Below are positions 47,765 through 56,611 of a stretch of 64,000 bases of DNA, one piece after another. The position numbers were made by a program, and so were the translations under genes. Position 1 is the first letter of the stretch. Every line of letters begins with the position of its first letter. This DNA is from UBA668 sp041394605. GTDB taxonomy: Bacteria > Actinomycetota > Acidimicrobiia > Acidimicrobiales > Ilumatobacteraceae. The notes under the pieces are model-generated. The model was not told the DNA's origin. It was given only the letters and a program-made list of their open reading frames with translations, and ran no database searches. The DNA lies in assembly GCA_041394605.1 (NCBI GenBank), contig JAWKHX010000014.1, positions 1-64,000 of the forward strand, in the 5' to 3' direction.

Positions 47765-48061
47765 GTGCCCGCAGAAACCCATGTCGAACAAGGTCCGCTG
47801 GACCGCAACGCCGTGCTCGAGATCGTCAAGGCCAATCTTGCCGACATCCTCGAGATCGACCCGGCATCCATCAGCGAGGGCCAGTCCTTCGTCGACGATC
47901 TGGACGCCGATTCGCTGGCGCTGATCGAACTGGTGGAGGCGCTGGAGGAGGAGCTGGGCGAGCGCAGCGTCGGGTTCCGCATCGAGGACGAGGACCTCGT
48001 GGACCTCAAGACGGTCCGCGATGCCGTGGACTACGTGTTCGCCCGCGTCGAGGGCAGCTGA
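47765..48061 (+). CDS. acpP: Acyl carrier protein
   Basis: 98 residues, slightly long because of an N-terminal extension (MPAETHVEQG). The phosphopantetheine site is DADSLALIELVEALEEEL with Ser50; helix II is typical of fatty-acid ACPs. CoA for its activation comes from the coaD pathway upstream, and its acyl form is the substrate of PlsX. Start GTG 47765 with GAGGAGA Shine-Dalgarno. The stop overlaps the rnc start. Confidence 0.93.
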   Translation: MPAETHVEQGPLDRNAVLEIVKANLADILEIDPASISEGQSFVDDLDADSLALIELVEALEEELGERSVGFRIEDEDLVDLKTVRDAVDYVFARVEGS

Positions 48062-48777
48062 CCATTCCGCCGCATCCCGAGCCTGATCTCGGCGAGCTGC
48101 AACGGAACCTCCAGCACCGCTTCGCCGACCCGAGTCTGCTGCGCCGCGCGCTTGCCCACCGCAGCTGGTGCGCGGAGGTGGGTGGCGAGGAGAGCAACGA
48201 GCGCCTGGAGTTCCTCGGCGACGCAGTGCTCGGCTGGATCGTCGCCGAGCTGGCCTACCGCCAGCACGCCGACCTGGCCGAGGGCAAGCTCACCGACCTG
48301 CGCAAGAGTGTGGTCAATGCCACGGCGCTCGCCGAGGTGGCCCGCGAACTCGGTATCGGGCCGTTCCTGCTGCTCGGCAAGGGAGAGGCCGCCGCGGGCG
48401 GACGGGCCAAGCCGAGCATCCTCAGCGACGCATTCGAGGCGGTGCTCGGCGCGGTGTACCTGGACGGCGGCGCCACTGCGGCAGCTGCGCTGGTGGAGCG
48501 CCTGTTCGTGCACCGCATGGCCGCCGCAGCCCAGCGGCTGGACCGGCTGGACTACAAGACCGTGCTCCAGGAACTCACCGCCCGCCTGCACGACACCGCC
48601 CCGGTGTACGTGCTCACCGACACCGGGCCCGACCACGACAAGCGGTTCTTCGCCACGGTCATCGTGGCCGGCCAGCAGGTCGGCAAGGGCGAGGGGCGAT
48701 CGAAGAAGCTGGCCGAGCAGGCTGCGGCCGAGCAGGCCTGGCATCTGCTCTCCGTGCCCACCTCGGCGCCGGTCTGA
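48058..48777 (+). CDS. rnc: Ribonuclease III
   Basis: 239 residues if it starts at CTG 48058. Homology (LQHRFADPSLLRRALAHRSW) begins well before the first in-frame GTG at 48178, and no ATG or GTG precedes it; CTG 48058 overlaps the acpP stop as CTGA, parallel to the GTGA overlaps elsewhere, so a rare CTG start or a misread GTG is likely. Catalytic signature NERLEFLGDAVL, second acidic site SDAFEAVLGAVYLD, C-terminal dsRNA-binding domain (DYKTVLQELTARL ... GEGRSKKLAEQAAAEQAW). Processes rRNA and other double-stranded RNA. Confidence 0.93.
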   Translation: MTIPPHPEPDLGELQRNLQHRFADPSLLRRALAHRSWCAEVGGEESNERLEFLGDAVLGWIVAELAYRQHADLAEGKLTDLRKSVVNATALAEVARELGIGPFLLLGKGEAAAGGRAKPSILSDAFEAVLGAVYLDGGATAAAALVERLFVHRMAAAAQRLDRLDYKTVLQELTARLHDTAPVYVLTDTGPDHDKRFFATVIVAGQQVGKGEGRSKKLAEQAAAEQAWHLLSVPTSAPV

Positions 48778-48783
48778 GGGCTC

Positions 48784-49623
48784 GTGCCCGAGTTGCCCGA
48801 GGTCGAGACCGTCCGCCGTGGCCTGGCGGCCCAGGTGGTCGGCCGGCGCATCCGCTCGGTGGAGGTGGGGCGCGAGCGCACCGTGCGGCGCACGTCCCGC
48901 CAGGCGCTGATCGACGGCCTCACCGGCGCCACCATCACCGCCGCCGATCGCCGCGGCAAGTACCTGGTGTGCCCCCTGGACACCGGCGATGCGCTGATGG
49001 TTCACCTGCGGATGAGCGGCCGCCTGCTGGTGGCCGCGGCGGGCACGGCGCGGCCGCCCCACACGCACGTGGTGCTCCACCTCGCCGGTCGCCCGGCGCA
49101 GGAACTGTGGTTCGTGGACCCACGCACGTTCGGGGAGATGGTGGTGTTCGACCCCGATCGCGTCGCCGACGAGGTGCCGGAACTGGCCCGCCTCGGCCCC
49201 GACCCGATCGCCGACGATCTCACCCGGGCGGCGTTCGCTGCGCTGCTGCGCCGCCATCGCCAATTGAAGCCCTTGCTGCTGGACCAGCACGTCATCGCCG
49301 GGGTCGGCAACATCTACGCCGACGAGAGCCTGCACCGCGCCCGCCTCCGGCCGGACCGCCTGGCCGACTCGCTGACCACGCGGGAGGCCGGCCGCCTCCA
49401 CGAGAGCGTGCTCGGGGTGCTGCGCGAGGCGGTGGAGGCCGGCGGCAGCACGCTGGCTGACACCCAGTACGTGGACATCGAGGGCCAGGGTGGATGGTTC
49501 CAGATGCACCATCGGGTCTACGACCGGGCCGGCCAGCGCTGCCTCACCTGCGGCAAGGCGGACATCGTGCGAGTCGTCACCGGGGGCCGCAGCACCCATT
49601 TCTGCCCCCGCTGCCAGCGCTGA
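48784..49623 (+). CDS. mutM: Formamidopyrimidine-DNA glycosylase
   Basis: 279 residues. MPELPEVETVRRGL gives the catalytic Pro2 and Glu3; VHLRMSGRL, QHVIAGVGNIYADESL (H2TH) and the C-terminal zinc finger CLTCGKADIVRVVTGGRSTHFCPRCQ are all intact. It excises 8-oxoguanine and nicks the abasic site; the third DNA-repair gene type here besides nucS and xth. GTG 48784 is six bases after rnc. Confidence 0.96.
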   Translation: MPELPEVETVRRGLAAQVVGRRIRSVEVGRERTVRRTSRQALIDGLTGATITAADRRGKYLVCPLDTGDALMVHLRMSGRLLVAAAGTARPPHTHVVLHLAGRPAQELWFVDPRTFGEMVVFDPDRVADEVPELARLGPDPIADDLTRAAFAALLRRHRQLKPLLLDQHVIAGVGNIYADESLHRARLRPDRLADSLTTREAGRLHESVLGVLREAVEAGGSTLADTQYVDIEGQGGWFQMHHRVYDRAGQRCLTCGKADIVRVVTGGRSTHFCPRCQR

Positions 49624-49683
49624 CCCGGCCCACCACGTCTGTGTCAAGAATCCCGACCTGAAGCCCCTGGTCACGGCCCGACA

Positions 49684-49699
49684 GCCTTTACGTAAAGGC
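49684..49699. promoter_or_regulatory. Perfect 16-bp palindrome upstream of smc
   Basis: GCCTTTACGTAAAGGC, fully symmetric with no loop, 38 bases before the TAGGGT hexamer of smc. Its AT-rich centre stands out in this GC-rich sequence and it looks like a dimeric-repressor operator. No matching regulator can be named. Confidence 0.5.
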
Positions 49700-49736
49700 G
49701 GTGGAAGGGCGGTTGGGGGGTCGTTCGGGCGTCGGG

Positions 49737-49742
49737 TAGGGT
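49737..49742 (+). promoter_or_regulatory. -10 element of smc
   Basis: TAGGGT ends 10 bases before ATG 49753. Confidence 0.4.
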
Positions 49743-49752
49743 CGCTGCGCTC

Positions 49753-52700
49753 ATGTTCCTGAAAGCGCTGACCCTCAAAGGCTTCAAGTCCTTCGCCGAC
49801 GCCACCACCATGCACCTCGAGCCGGGGGTCACCGTCGTGGTCGGCCCCAACGGTTCCGGCAAGTCCAACGTGGTGGATGCCGTCGCCTGGGTGCTCGGGG
49901 CCCAGGCCCCCAGTGCGGTGCGCAGCCAGAAGATGGACGACGTCATCTTCGCCGGCACGGCCAAGCGCCCGGCCCTCGGCCGCGCCGAGGTCAGCCTGAC
50001 GCTGGACAACTCGGCCGGGCTGCTGCCGATCGAGTTCACCGAGGTCACCATCAGCCGCACCCTGTTCCGCACGGGGGAGAGCGAGTACGCCATCAACGGC
50101 GTCGGCTGCCGCCTGCTGGACGTGCAGGAACTGCTCAGCGACGCCGGCGTCGGCCGCCAGCAGCACGTCATCGTCAGCCAGGGCCAGATCGACGCCGTGC
50201 TCAACGCCCGCCCGGAGGATCGTCGCGGCATCGTGGAGGAAGCCGCCGGCGTCCTGAAGTACCGCAAGCGCAAGGAGAAGGCCGAGCGCCGGCTGGACGC
50301 CACCGAGGCCAGCCTGCTGCGTGTGCAAGACCTGCTGAGGGAGGTGCGCCGCCAGTTGCGCCCGCTGGAGCGTCAGGCCGAAGCCGCCCGCCGCCACGGC
50401 GACCTGGTGGCGGAACTGGACGCATTGCGCGTGTTCCTCGCCGGCCGCGAGATCGCCTCGCAGCGGTCCCGCCTGGTGGCCCTGGCTGCCGACACGCTGC
50501 GCATCGGCGAGCAGGAGCACACCCTGCGTGCCGAGCTGGCAGAGCTGGACACCGGCGTGATGGCGGCCGAGGCCGAGCTGACCGCCCGGGGCGACACCGA
50601 CCTCAGCGACGAGATGGTGCGGGTGGAGCAGCTCCGCGAACGCGCCCGCGGCATCGCTGCCGTGCTGGTGGAGCGCCGCCGCTCCATGGAACGCGACCGC
50701 GGCCAGCTGATGGACAGCGGCGTGGTGGCCAACCTGGAGGCGGATGCCCAGCGCCTGCGCGACGAACTGGCAGCGGTGGACGCCGACCTCCAGTCGCTCG
50801 GCCCGGAGGCCGACGCCCTGGCCGCGGAGGAGGCCCAGTTCGGCGAGCAGCGTCGCGAGACGCTGGCCAACATCGAGGACCTCGGCAACGCCACGTCGGC
50901 GGCCAGCGCCGCGGCGGAGGTGCGCGGCGAGCTGCGCAGCATGCGCGCCGGGCTGGAACGCGCCGAGGTGGAGCTGCGCCGCCAGCACGGCCGGCTGGAC
51001 ACCCTGCGCCAGAAGGCCCAGCGGCTGGACGGCGAGTGCGAACGGCTGAAGGCGGAATGCGAGACGGCCCAGTCGGCCGAGGCCGGCCTGGTGGCCGACG
51101 TGGAGGCCGCGGAGGCCCGCCGGATCGCCGCCGAGGCCGCCCACGACGCGCTCGTGGTGGCCCGCCAGGAGGCCGCTGAGGAGGCATCTCGCTGGACGGC
51201 TCGCGCCGAGGCGCTGCACATGGCGCTGGAGAGCGCCCGCGCCCGGGCCGGTGCGGAGCACTTGGCGGGTGTGGACGGTGTGCTCGGCACCCTGCTGGAC
51301 GTCATCGAGATCGACAGTGGCTGGGAAGCCGCGGTGGAGGCCGCGCTGGGTGAGGCGCTGCAGGCCGTGGTGGTCGCCTCTCCGGCGGCCGGTCGTTCGG
51401 CGCTGGAGAGCCTGCAGGGCAGCAATGTGCACGGTGCCGTACTGGCGCTGGGGGCCGCCCATCGTGCCGCCTCTTCGGCGGCGCCCGCCGGCGGCGACCC
51501 GGTGCGCCCTCACGTGCGCAGCCGGCACGACGGCGTCCCCGCCCTGCTGGACGCGCTGCTGGGTGGGGCGGTGCGCGTCGGCGGGTGGGGCGAGGCCGTG
51601 GATCTCGCGATCACCGCACCCGCGGCCGTCATCGTCACCGACGGGGGCGACCGCTTCGGCCCTACCGGCTGGCGCCTCGGTGCCGCCGGCGGTGGGGCCA
51701 CGGCCGCTGCGCTGGACGAGGCGCAGGAGCGTGCAGCCGCGGCGGACCGCGAGCTGGCCGCCCGCGACACCGCACTGGCGGGGGCCAAGGCCGAGCTGCA
51801 GGCGGCGCGCCAGCGCGAGGCGGAACTCACCCGCGCCCTGGACGCCCACGACGCCACGTTCAGCGCCAACAGCGAAGCGCTGGCCCGCAGCCAGGCCGAG
51901 CGGCGCGAGACCCAGGCCGAGCTGGAGACCGTGGAGCGCGCCCTGGCCGATGCCGACGAGCGCACCGGCCGCGAGCGCACCCGCATCGCCGAGCTGGAAT
52001 CGCTGGTTCCCGCGCTGGAGGCGGACGAGGCGGCCGAGGCCGAGGCCGCCAAGGCCCGCGGCGAGACCCGCGCCCGGCTGGATGCCCAGGCCGCGCTGCT
52101 GGCCTCGCGCCGGCAGGACCTGGAGGTCCGCAACGCCGGGCTGCACGAGCGGCACGCCTTCCTGGAGCGCCGCCTGGCCGAGACCGAGCGCCGCCTGGAA
52201 GCCGACGCCGTCGCCCGGGCCGAGGCCGCGGAGCGCCGCGTCGCCGTGGAGCGCAGCCTGCAGGCGGTGGACTGGCTGTCGGAACTGGTGGAGGGCCACC
52301 GTCACGTCATCGAGGCCCGCCACAACGAACTGATGGAGATCCGCCGCCGGCAGAGCGACGAGGTGCGGGCCATCGCCGGCCGGCTGGAAGCGCTGCGCCG
52401 TCGGCGTGCCGCCGCGGAGAAGGAGCTCGACGAGTGCCGCGAGCGCGGCCGCCGGGTGGAGATCGAGGAGGCGGAGGTGAAGCTGCGCCTGGAAGGCGCG
52501 GTGGAGGCACTGCGTCGCGACCACGACCTGGAGCCCGAGGCCGCCGAGGCCGCCGAACTGCCGTCGCTGCCGGAGGGCACCACGGCACCAGCCCGGGTCC
52601 GCGACCTGGAGCGCGAGCTGCGGCTGATGGGCCCGATCAACCCGCTGGCCCTGGAGGAGTTCACCGAGCTGCAGGAGCGCCACCGCTTCCTGGAAGAGCA

Positions 52701-53229
52701 GCTGGAGGACGTGCGCAACACCCGCCGCGAACTCACCCGGGTCATCAAGGCGGTGGATCTGGAGATCCAGACGGTCTTCTCATCCGCATTCGCCGACGTC
52801 AGCACCCACTTCTCGTCGTTGTTCGGCACCCTCTTCCCGGGAGGCACCGGCAAGCTGATCCTCACCAACCCCGACGACCTGCTGAACACGGGCATCGAGG
52901 TGGAGGCCAAGCCCAGCGGCAAGAACGTGAAGAAGCTGTCGCTGCTGTCCGGCGGCGAGCGCAGCCTCACCGCGCTGGCGTTCCTGTTCGCCGTGTTCCG
53001 CAGCCGGCCCTCGCCGTTCTACGTGATGGACGAGGTGGAGGCCGCGCTGGACGACGTGAACCTGCATCGCTTCCTCGGCCTCATCACCGAGTTCCGCCAG
53101 GAGGCCCAGCTGCTGATCGTCAGCCACCAGAAGCGCACGATGGAGGCCGGCGACAGCCTGCTCGGCGTGTCGATGCAGCCCGGTGGTTCGTCGAAGGTCA
53201 TCGTGGAGCGCAGCGCCGCCCGCGCCTGA
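49753..53229 (+). CDS. smc: Chromosome segregation ATPase SMC
   Basis: 1158 residues, intact. Walker A GPNGSGKS at 31-38, Q-loop region VIVSQGQIDAVLNARPEDRR, two long coiled coils, hinge at about 505-640 (GVDGVLGTLLDVIEIDSGWEAAVEAALGEAL), and C-terminal signature LSGGERSLTALAFLF (about 1065) with Walker B FYVMDEVEAALDDVN. Binds ScpA/ScpB and compacts the nucleoid. smc is normally followed by ftsY in actinobacteria; here the pot operon intervenes. Start ATG 49753. Confidence 0.97.
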   Translation: MFLKALTLKGFKSFADATTMHLEPGVTVVVGPNGSGKSNVVDAVAWVLGAQAPSAVRSQKMDDVIFAGTAKRPALGRAEVSLTLDNSAGLLPIEFTEVTISRTLFRTGESEYAINGVGCRLLDVQELLSDAGVGRQQHVIVSQGQIDAVLNARPEDRRGIVEEAAGVLKYRKRKEKAERRLDATEASLLRVQDLLREVRRQLRPLERQAEAARRHGDLVAELDALRVFLAGREIASQRSRLVALAADTLRIGEQEHTLRAELAELDTGVMAAEAELTARGDTDLSDEMVRVEQLRERARGIAAVLVERRRSMERDRGQLMDSGVVANLEADAQRLRDELAAVDADLQSLGPEADALAAEEAQFGEQRRETLANIEDLGNATSAASAAAEVRGELRSMRAGLERAEVELRRQHGRLDTLRQKAQRLDGECERLKAECETAQSAEAGLVADVEAAEARRIAAEAAHDALVVARQEAAEEASRWTARAEALHMALESARARAGAEHLAGVDGVLGTLLDVIEIDSGWEAAVEAALGEALQAVVVASPAAGRSALESLQGSNVHGAVLALGAAHRAASSAAPAGGDPVRPHVRSRHDGVPALLDALLGGAVRVGGWGEAVDLAITAPAAVIVTDGGDRFGPTGWRLGAAGGGATAAALDEAQERAAAADRELAARDTALAGAKAELQAARQREAELTRALDAHDATFSANSEALARSQAERRETQAELETVERALADADERTGRERTRIAELESLVPALEADEAAEAEAAKARGETRARLDAQAALLASRRQDLEVRNAGLHERHAFLERRLAETERRLEADAVARAEAAERRVAVERSLQAVDWLSELVEGHRHVIEARHNELMEIRRRQSDEVRAIAGRLEALRRRRAAAEKELDECRERGRRVEIEEAEVKLRLEGAVEALRRDHDLEPEAAEAAELPSLPEGTTAPARVRDLERELRLMGPINPLALEEFTELQERHRFLEEQLEDVRNTRRELTRVIKAVDLEIQTVFSSAFADVSTHFSSLFGTLFPGGTGKLILTNPDDLLNTGIEVEAKPSGKNVKKLSLLSGGERSLTALAFLFAVFRSRPSPFYVMDEVEAALDDVNLHRFLGLITEFRQEAQLLIVSHQKRTMEAGDSLLGVSMQPGGSSKVIVERSAARA

Positions 53230-53262
53230 ACATCGTTGCATCGCCGCTCGTCGTGGCAGGGC

Positions 53263-53268
53263 TAGTCT
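53263..53268 (+). promoter_or_regulatory. Possible -10 element of the pot operon
   Basis: TAGTCT gives a leader of about 55 bases ending in a GGGGGAGA Shine-Dalgarno before GTG 53328. Confidence 0.35.
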
Positions 53269-53327
53269 GTCCACGCGCCGCAGACCGTTGGGCCCGCCTG
53301 CGGATTCCGGGGGAGACACCACACATC

Positions 53328-54425
53328 GTGACCGATTTCGTTGACGCCGTGGCCACCGACGACGGGATCCGTGTTCTGCCCGCGATCCAGCTGGTCGCTC
53401 TGCGCAAGACGTTCGGGGCCGGCGAGCACCGGGTCACTGCCGTGGACGGGGTGGACCTCACCATCGGCCAGGGCGAGTTCTTCTCGCTGCTCGGCCCCAG
53501 TGGCAGCGGCAAGACCACCGTGCTGCGGATGATCGCCGGCTTCGAATCGCCCACGGGTGGTGCCATCCTGCTCGACGGGACGGACGTCACCTCGGCGCCG
53601 GCGTACGACCGCGATGTCAACACCGTGTTCCAGGACTACGCGCTGTTCCCCCACATGTCGGTGCTGCACAACGTGGAGTACGGGTTGCGGGTGAAGCGGG
53701 TCGGGCGCGCCGAGCGCCGCCGCCGGGCGGGGGAGATGTTGGAGAAGGTGCGCCTGGCCGAGTTCGGGCACCGCAAGCCGCACCAGCTCAGCGGCGGGCA
53801 GCGCCAGCGCGTCGCCCTCGCCCGGGCGCTGGTCAACCACCCGAAGGTGCTGCTGCTCGACGAGCCGCTCGGTGCGCTGGACCTCAAGCTCCGCGAAGAG
53901 ATGCAGGTGGAGTTGAAGGCCATCCAGCGAGACGTGGGCATCACGTTCGTGTTCGTCACCCACGATCAGGGCGAGGCGCTGAGCATGAGCAACCGCATCG
54001 CGGTGTTCAACCACGGCCGTGTCGAGCAGGTGGGCACGCCGCGGGAGATCTACGACCACCCGGCCACGTCGTTCGTCGCCGGTTTCGTGGGCACCAGCAA
54101 CATCATCCATGCCGATCTCGCGGCCCGGCTGCTGGGCGTCGCCGAGATGCATTCCGTGCGACCGGAACGAATCCGGCTGCTCCCTGACGGTGCCACCGCC
54201 GACGGGGCCGATGTCGTGGCCGACGGCACGGTGACCGACGTGCAGTACATGGGGGCCGAGTGCAGGGTCCGCGTGGCCCTCGCCGATGGCAGCCACCTTC
54301 TCGCCAACGTGCCGAGCGACGGGCTCGTGGGCGTGGCCAACGGCGGCACCGTCCGCCTGGCCTGGCCGCGTCATGCGGCCTTCACCGTCGCAGATACCGA
54401 CACCTCTGAAGGGGGAGACCAATGA
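53328..54425 (+). CDS. potA: ABC transporter ATPase, spermidine/putrescine type (PotA)
   Basis: 365 residues. ATPase core: Walker A GPSGSGKTT (from residue 56), Q-loop TVFQDYALFPHM, signature LSGGQRQRVALARAL, Walker B LLLDEPLGALD, switch His in FVTHDQGEAL. The C-terminal 110 residues form a TOBE/OB regulatory domain typical of PotA/FbpC-type importers. First gene of potADBC; each later gene overlaps the previous one by four bases. Substrate class is inferred from PotD and could be polyamine or another small cation. Confidence 0.9.
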   Translation: MTDFVDAVATDDGIRVLPAIQLVALRKTFGAGEHRVTAVDGVDLTIGQGEFFSLLGPSGSGKTTVLRMIAGFESPTGGAILLDGTDVTSAPAYDRDVNTVFQDYALFPHMSVLHNVEYGLRVKRVGRAERRRRAGEMLEKVRLAEFGHRKPHQLSGGQRQRVALARALVNHPKVLLLDEPLGALDLKLREEMQVELKAIQRDVGITFVFVTHDQGEALSMSNRIAVFNHGRVEQVGTPREIYDHPATSFVAGFVGTSNIIHADLAARLLGVAEMHSVRPERIRLLPDGATADGADVVADGTVTDVQYMGAECRVRVALADGSHLLANVPSDGLVGVANGGTVRLAWPRHAAFTVADTDTSEGGDQ

Positions 54426-55663
54426 GGACCAAGAGAATCGGGGCGGCGCTGCTCGCGTCCCTCGCCATCGTCGCCGCGGCATGCGGTGACGACAGCGAGA
54501 GCGGCACGACGGCGGCACCCACCACGGAAGGGGGAAGCCCCACGACGGCCGGTGGCGGCGGCGACATGGATTACATGTGGACGCCCAACGCCGACCTGCT
54601 GGCCGGTGCCGAGGGCCAGGTGAACATCGTCGCCTGGGCCGGGTACATCGAGGACGGTTCCACCGACCCGGCCTACGACTGGACCACGCCGTTCGAGACC
54701 ATGACCGGCTGCCAGGTCAACGTGAAGCTGGGCAACTCCAGCGACGAGATGGTGCAACTCATGCAGAGCGGCGAGTACGACGGCGTGTCGGCCTCGGGTG
54801 ACGCCACCCAGCGCCTCATCGCGGGCGGCGACGTCGTGGAGATCGACCCGGCCGAGTACTCCAGCTACGCCGACATCTTCGACGGCCTGAAGCTGCAGCC
54901 GTGGAACTCCGTCGACGGCAAGCCGATGGGCATCCCTCACGGCCGCGGCGCCAACCTGCTGGTGTACAACACCGAGGCCTTCGCCGATGGCGCGCCGGAT
55001 TCCTGGGGCGCGATGTTCGAGCCCGGCGGCCCGGCCGACGGGGCGATCAGCGTCTACGACAGCCCGATCTACATCGCCGACGCTGCGGTGTACCTGATGG
55101 CCCACAACCCGGAGTTGGGGATCACCAACCCGTACGCGCTGGATCAGGACCAGTTCGACGCGGCGATCGCCCTGCTGGAGCAGCAGAAGGCCATCGCCAG
55201 CCAGTACTGGGCGCTGTACACCGACCAGCAGGCGGCGCTGGAGGACGGCTCCGTCCTCGCCGGCACCACCTGGCAGGTCATCGTCAACCTCGCTCAGGGC
55301 AATGGCGCCAAGATCGACGCCGTGAAGCCCGTGGAGGGCGCCACCGGCTGGTCGGACACCTGGATGCTGTCGTCCAAGGCGGCCAACCCGAACTGCATGA
55401 AGATGTGGATGGACTGGATCACCTCGCCGTGGGCCAACAGCCAGGTCGCCGTATGGTTCGGTGAGGCTCCCTCGAACGCCAAGTCCTGCGAACTGGAGGG
55501 CATGGCCGAGCACTGCCAGGTCTTCCACGCCGAGGAGGACTCCTACTGGACCGACGTGTGGTACTGGACCACGGCCACGGAAGAGTGCCTGGACGGGCGC
55601 ACCGACGTGACGTGCGTGCCGTACACCGAATGGGTCAACGCTTGGACCAGCCTGCGCTCGTGA
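54422..55663 (+). CDS. potD: Polyamine-type ABC substrate-binding lipoprotein (PotD)
   Basis: 413 residues. Signal peptide with lipobox VAAAC (Cys21) and a Thr/Gly linker, then a bilobal fold: VNIVAWAGYIEDGS, FETMTGCQVNVKLGNSSDEMVQLM, MGIPHGRGANLLVYNTEAF, TTWQVIVNLAQGNGAKIDAV. This matches spermidine/putrescine-binding proteins of family 1. Extra cysteines near the C-terminus (CELEGMAEHC, CLDGRTDVTC) are unusual. ATG 54422 overlaps potA. Confidence 0.88.
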   Translation: MRTKRIGAALLASLAIVAAACGDDSESGTTAAPTTEGGSPTTAGGGGDMDYMWTPNADLLAGAEGQVNIVAWAGYIEDGSTDPAYDWTTPFETMTGCQVNVKLGNSSDEMVQLMQSGEYDGVSASGDATQRLIAGGDVVEIDPAEYSSYADIFDGLKLQPWNSVDGKPMGIPHGRGANLLVYNTEAFADGAPDSWGAMFEPGGPADGAISVYDSPIYIADAAVYLMAHNPELGITNPYALDQDQFDAAIALLEQQKAIASQYWALYTDQQAALEDGSVLAGTTWQVIVNLAQGNGAKIDAVKPVEGATGWSDTWMLSSKAANPNCMKMWMDWITSPWANSQVAVWFGEAPSNAKSCELEGMAEHCQVFHAEEDSYWTDVWYWTTATEECLDGRTDVTCVPYTEWVNAWTSLRS

Positions 55664-56611
55664 CCGAGCCCGCGTCGGCGGGCGGGAGGCCCAGTGGGCC
55701 CTCCCGCCCCTGGCGCGCCCTGAACCGGGCCTTCGCAGGGCGCCGCCGCCTCGGTGTCGGCGCCCTGCTGGGCCCACCCCTGGCCTGGATGCTGGTCGTC
55801 TACGTCGGCTCCCTCCTGCTGCTGGTGTGGAGTTCCCTCTACAAGCTGGACCCCGTCACCCAGAAGCCCACGCACGAGTTCACGTGGGCCAACCTGCAGT
55901 CGGCGTTCGCGCTGTGGGATGCCGACACCCGCCAGGCCATCTGGCCGTTCGTCCGCACGGTCGGCGTGGCCCTCCTGGTCACGGGCCTGTGCGTGCTGAT
56001 CGCTCTGCCGGTGGCCTTCTTCGTCGCCAAGGTCGCCCCCGCTGGATGCGCCGCGGCCTGATCGTCGCCATGCTCATGCCCCTCTGGGCCGGCTACCTGG
56101 TGAAGGGCTACGCGTGGCGGGCGATGGTCTCGCCGGCGGGCGGCCGGTTCGCCGCAGAAGGCAAGGGCGACGGCGGCTTCCTCGAGAGCGTCTTCGGCTG
56201 GACCCCGGCTACGGCCGGGTCGCCATCGTGATCGCACTGGTCTACCTGTGGCTGCCGTACATGATCCTGCCGGTGTACGCCGGCCTGGAGCGGCTGCCCG
56301 TGTCGCTGCTGGACGCCGCCGGCGACCTCGGCGCCCGCCCGCTGCGCACGTTCCGCGAGATCATCCTCCCGATGCTGCTGCCCTCCGTGGCCGCCGGCAG
56401 CATCTTCACCTTCTCGCTCACCCTCGGCGACTACATCGTCCCGCAGATCGTCAACAACGGTGAGGAGCGCTTCATGTTCGGCTCCACCATCAACGCCACG
56501 CTGGGCGCCCCGAACCAACCGTTGGCCGCCGCCTACATCCTGTGGCCGCTCGTCATCATCGTCCTCTACCTGCTGGCCATGAAGCGGGCCGGCGCCTTCG
56601 AGAACCTGTGA
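55660..56611 (+). CDS. potB: ABC transporter permease PotB, two frameshifts
   Basis: 317 residues after restoring two bases. Six membrane helices, with the EAA loop LDAAGDLGARPLRTFREIILPMLLP. Frame breaks: one C missing in the run at 56036-56040 (VAKVAP should continue RWMRRGLIVAMLMPLWAGYL) and one G missing near 56203-56208 (GWTP should continue GYGRVAIVIALVYLWLPYMIL). Both are homopolymer losses. GTG 55660 overlaps potD; the stop overlaps potC. Confidence 0.88.
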
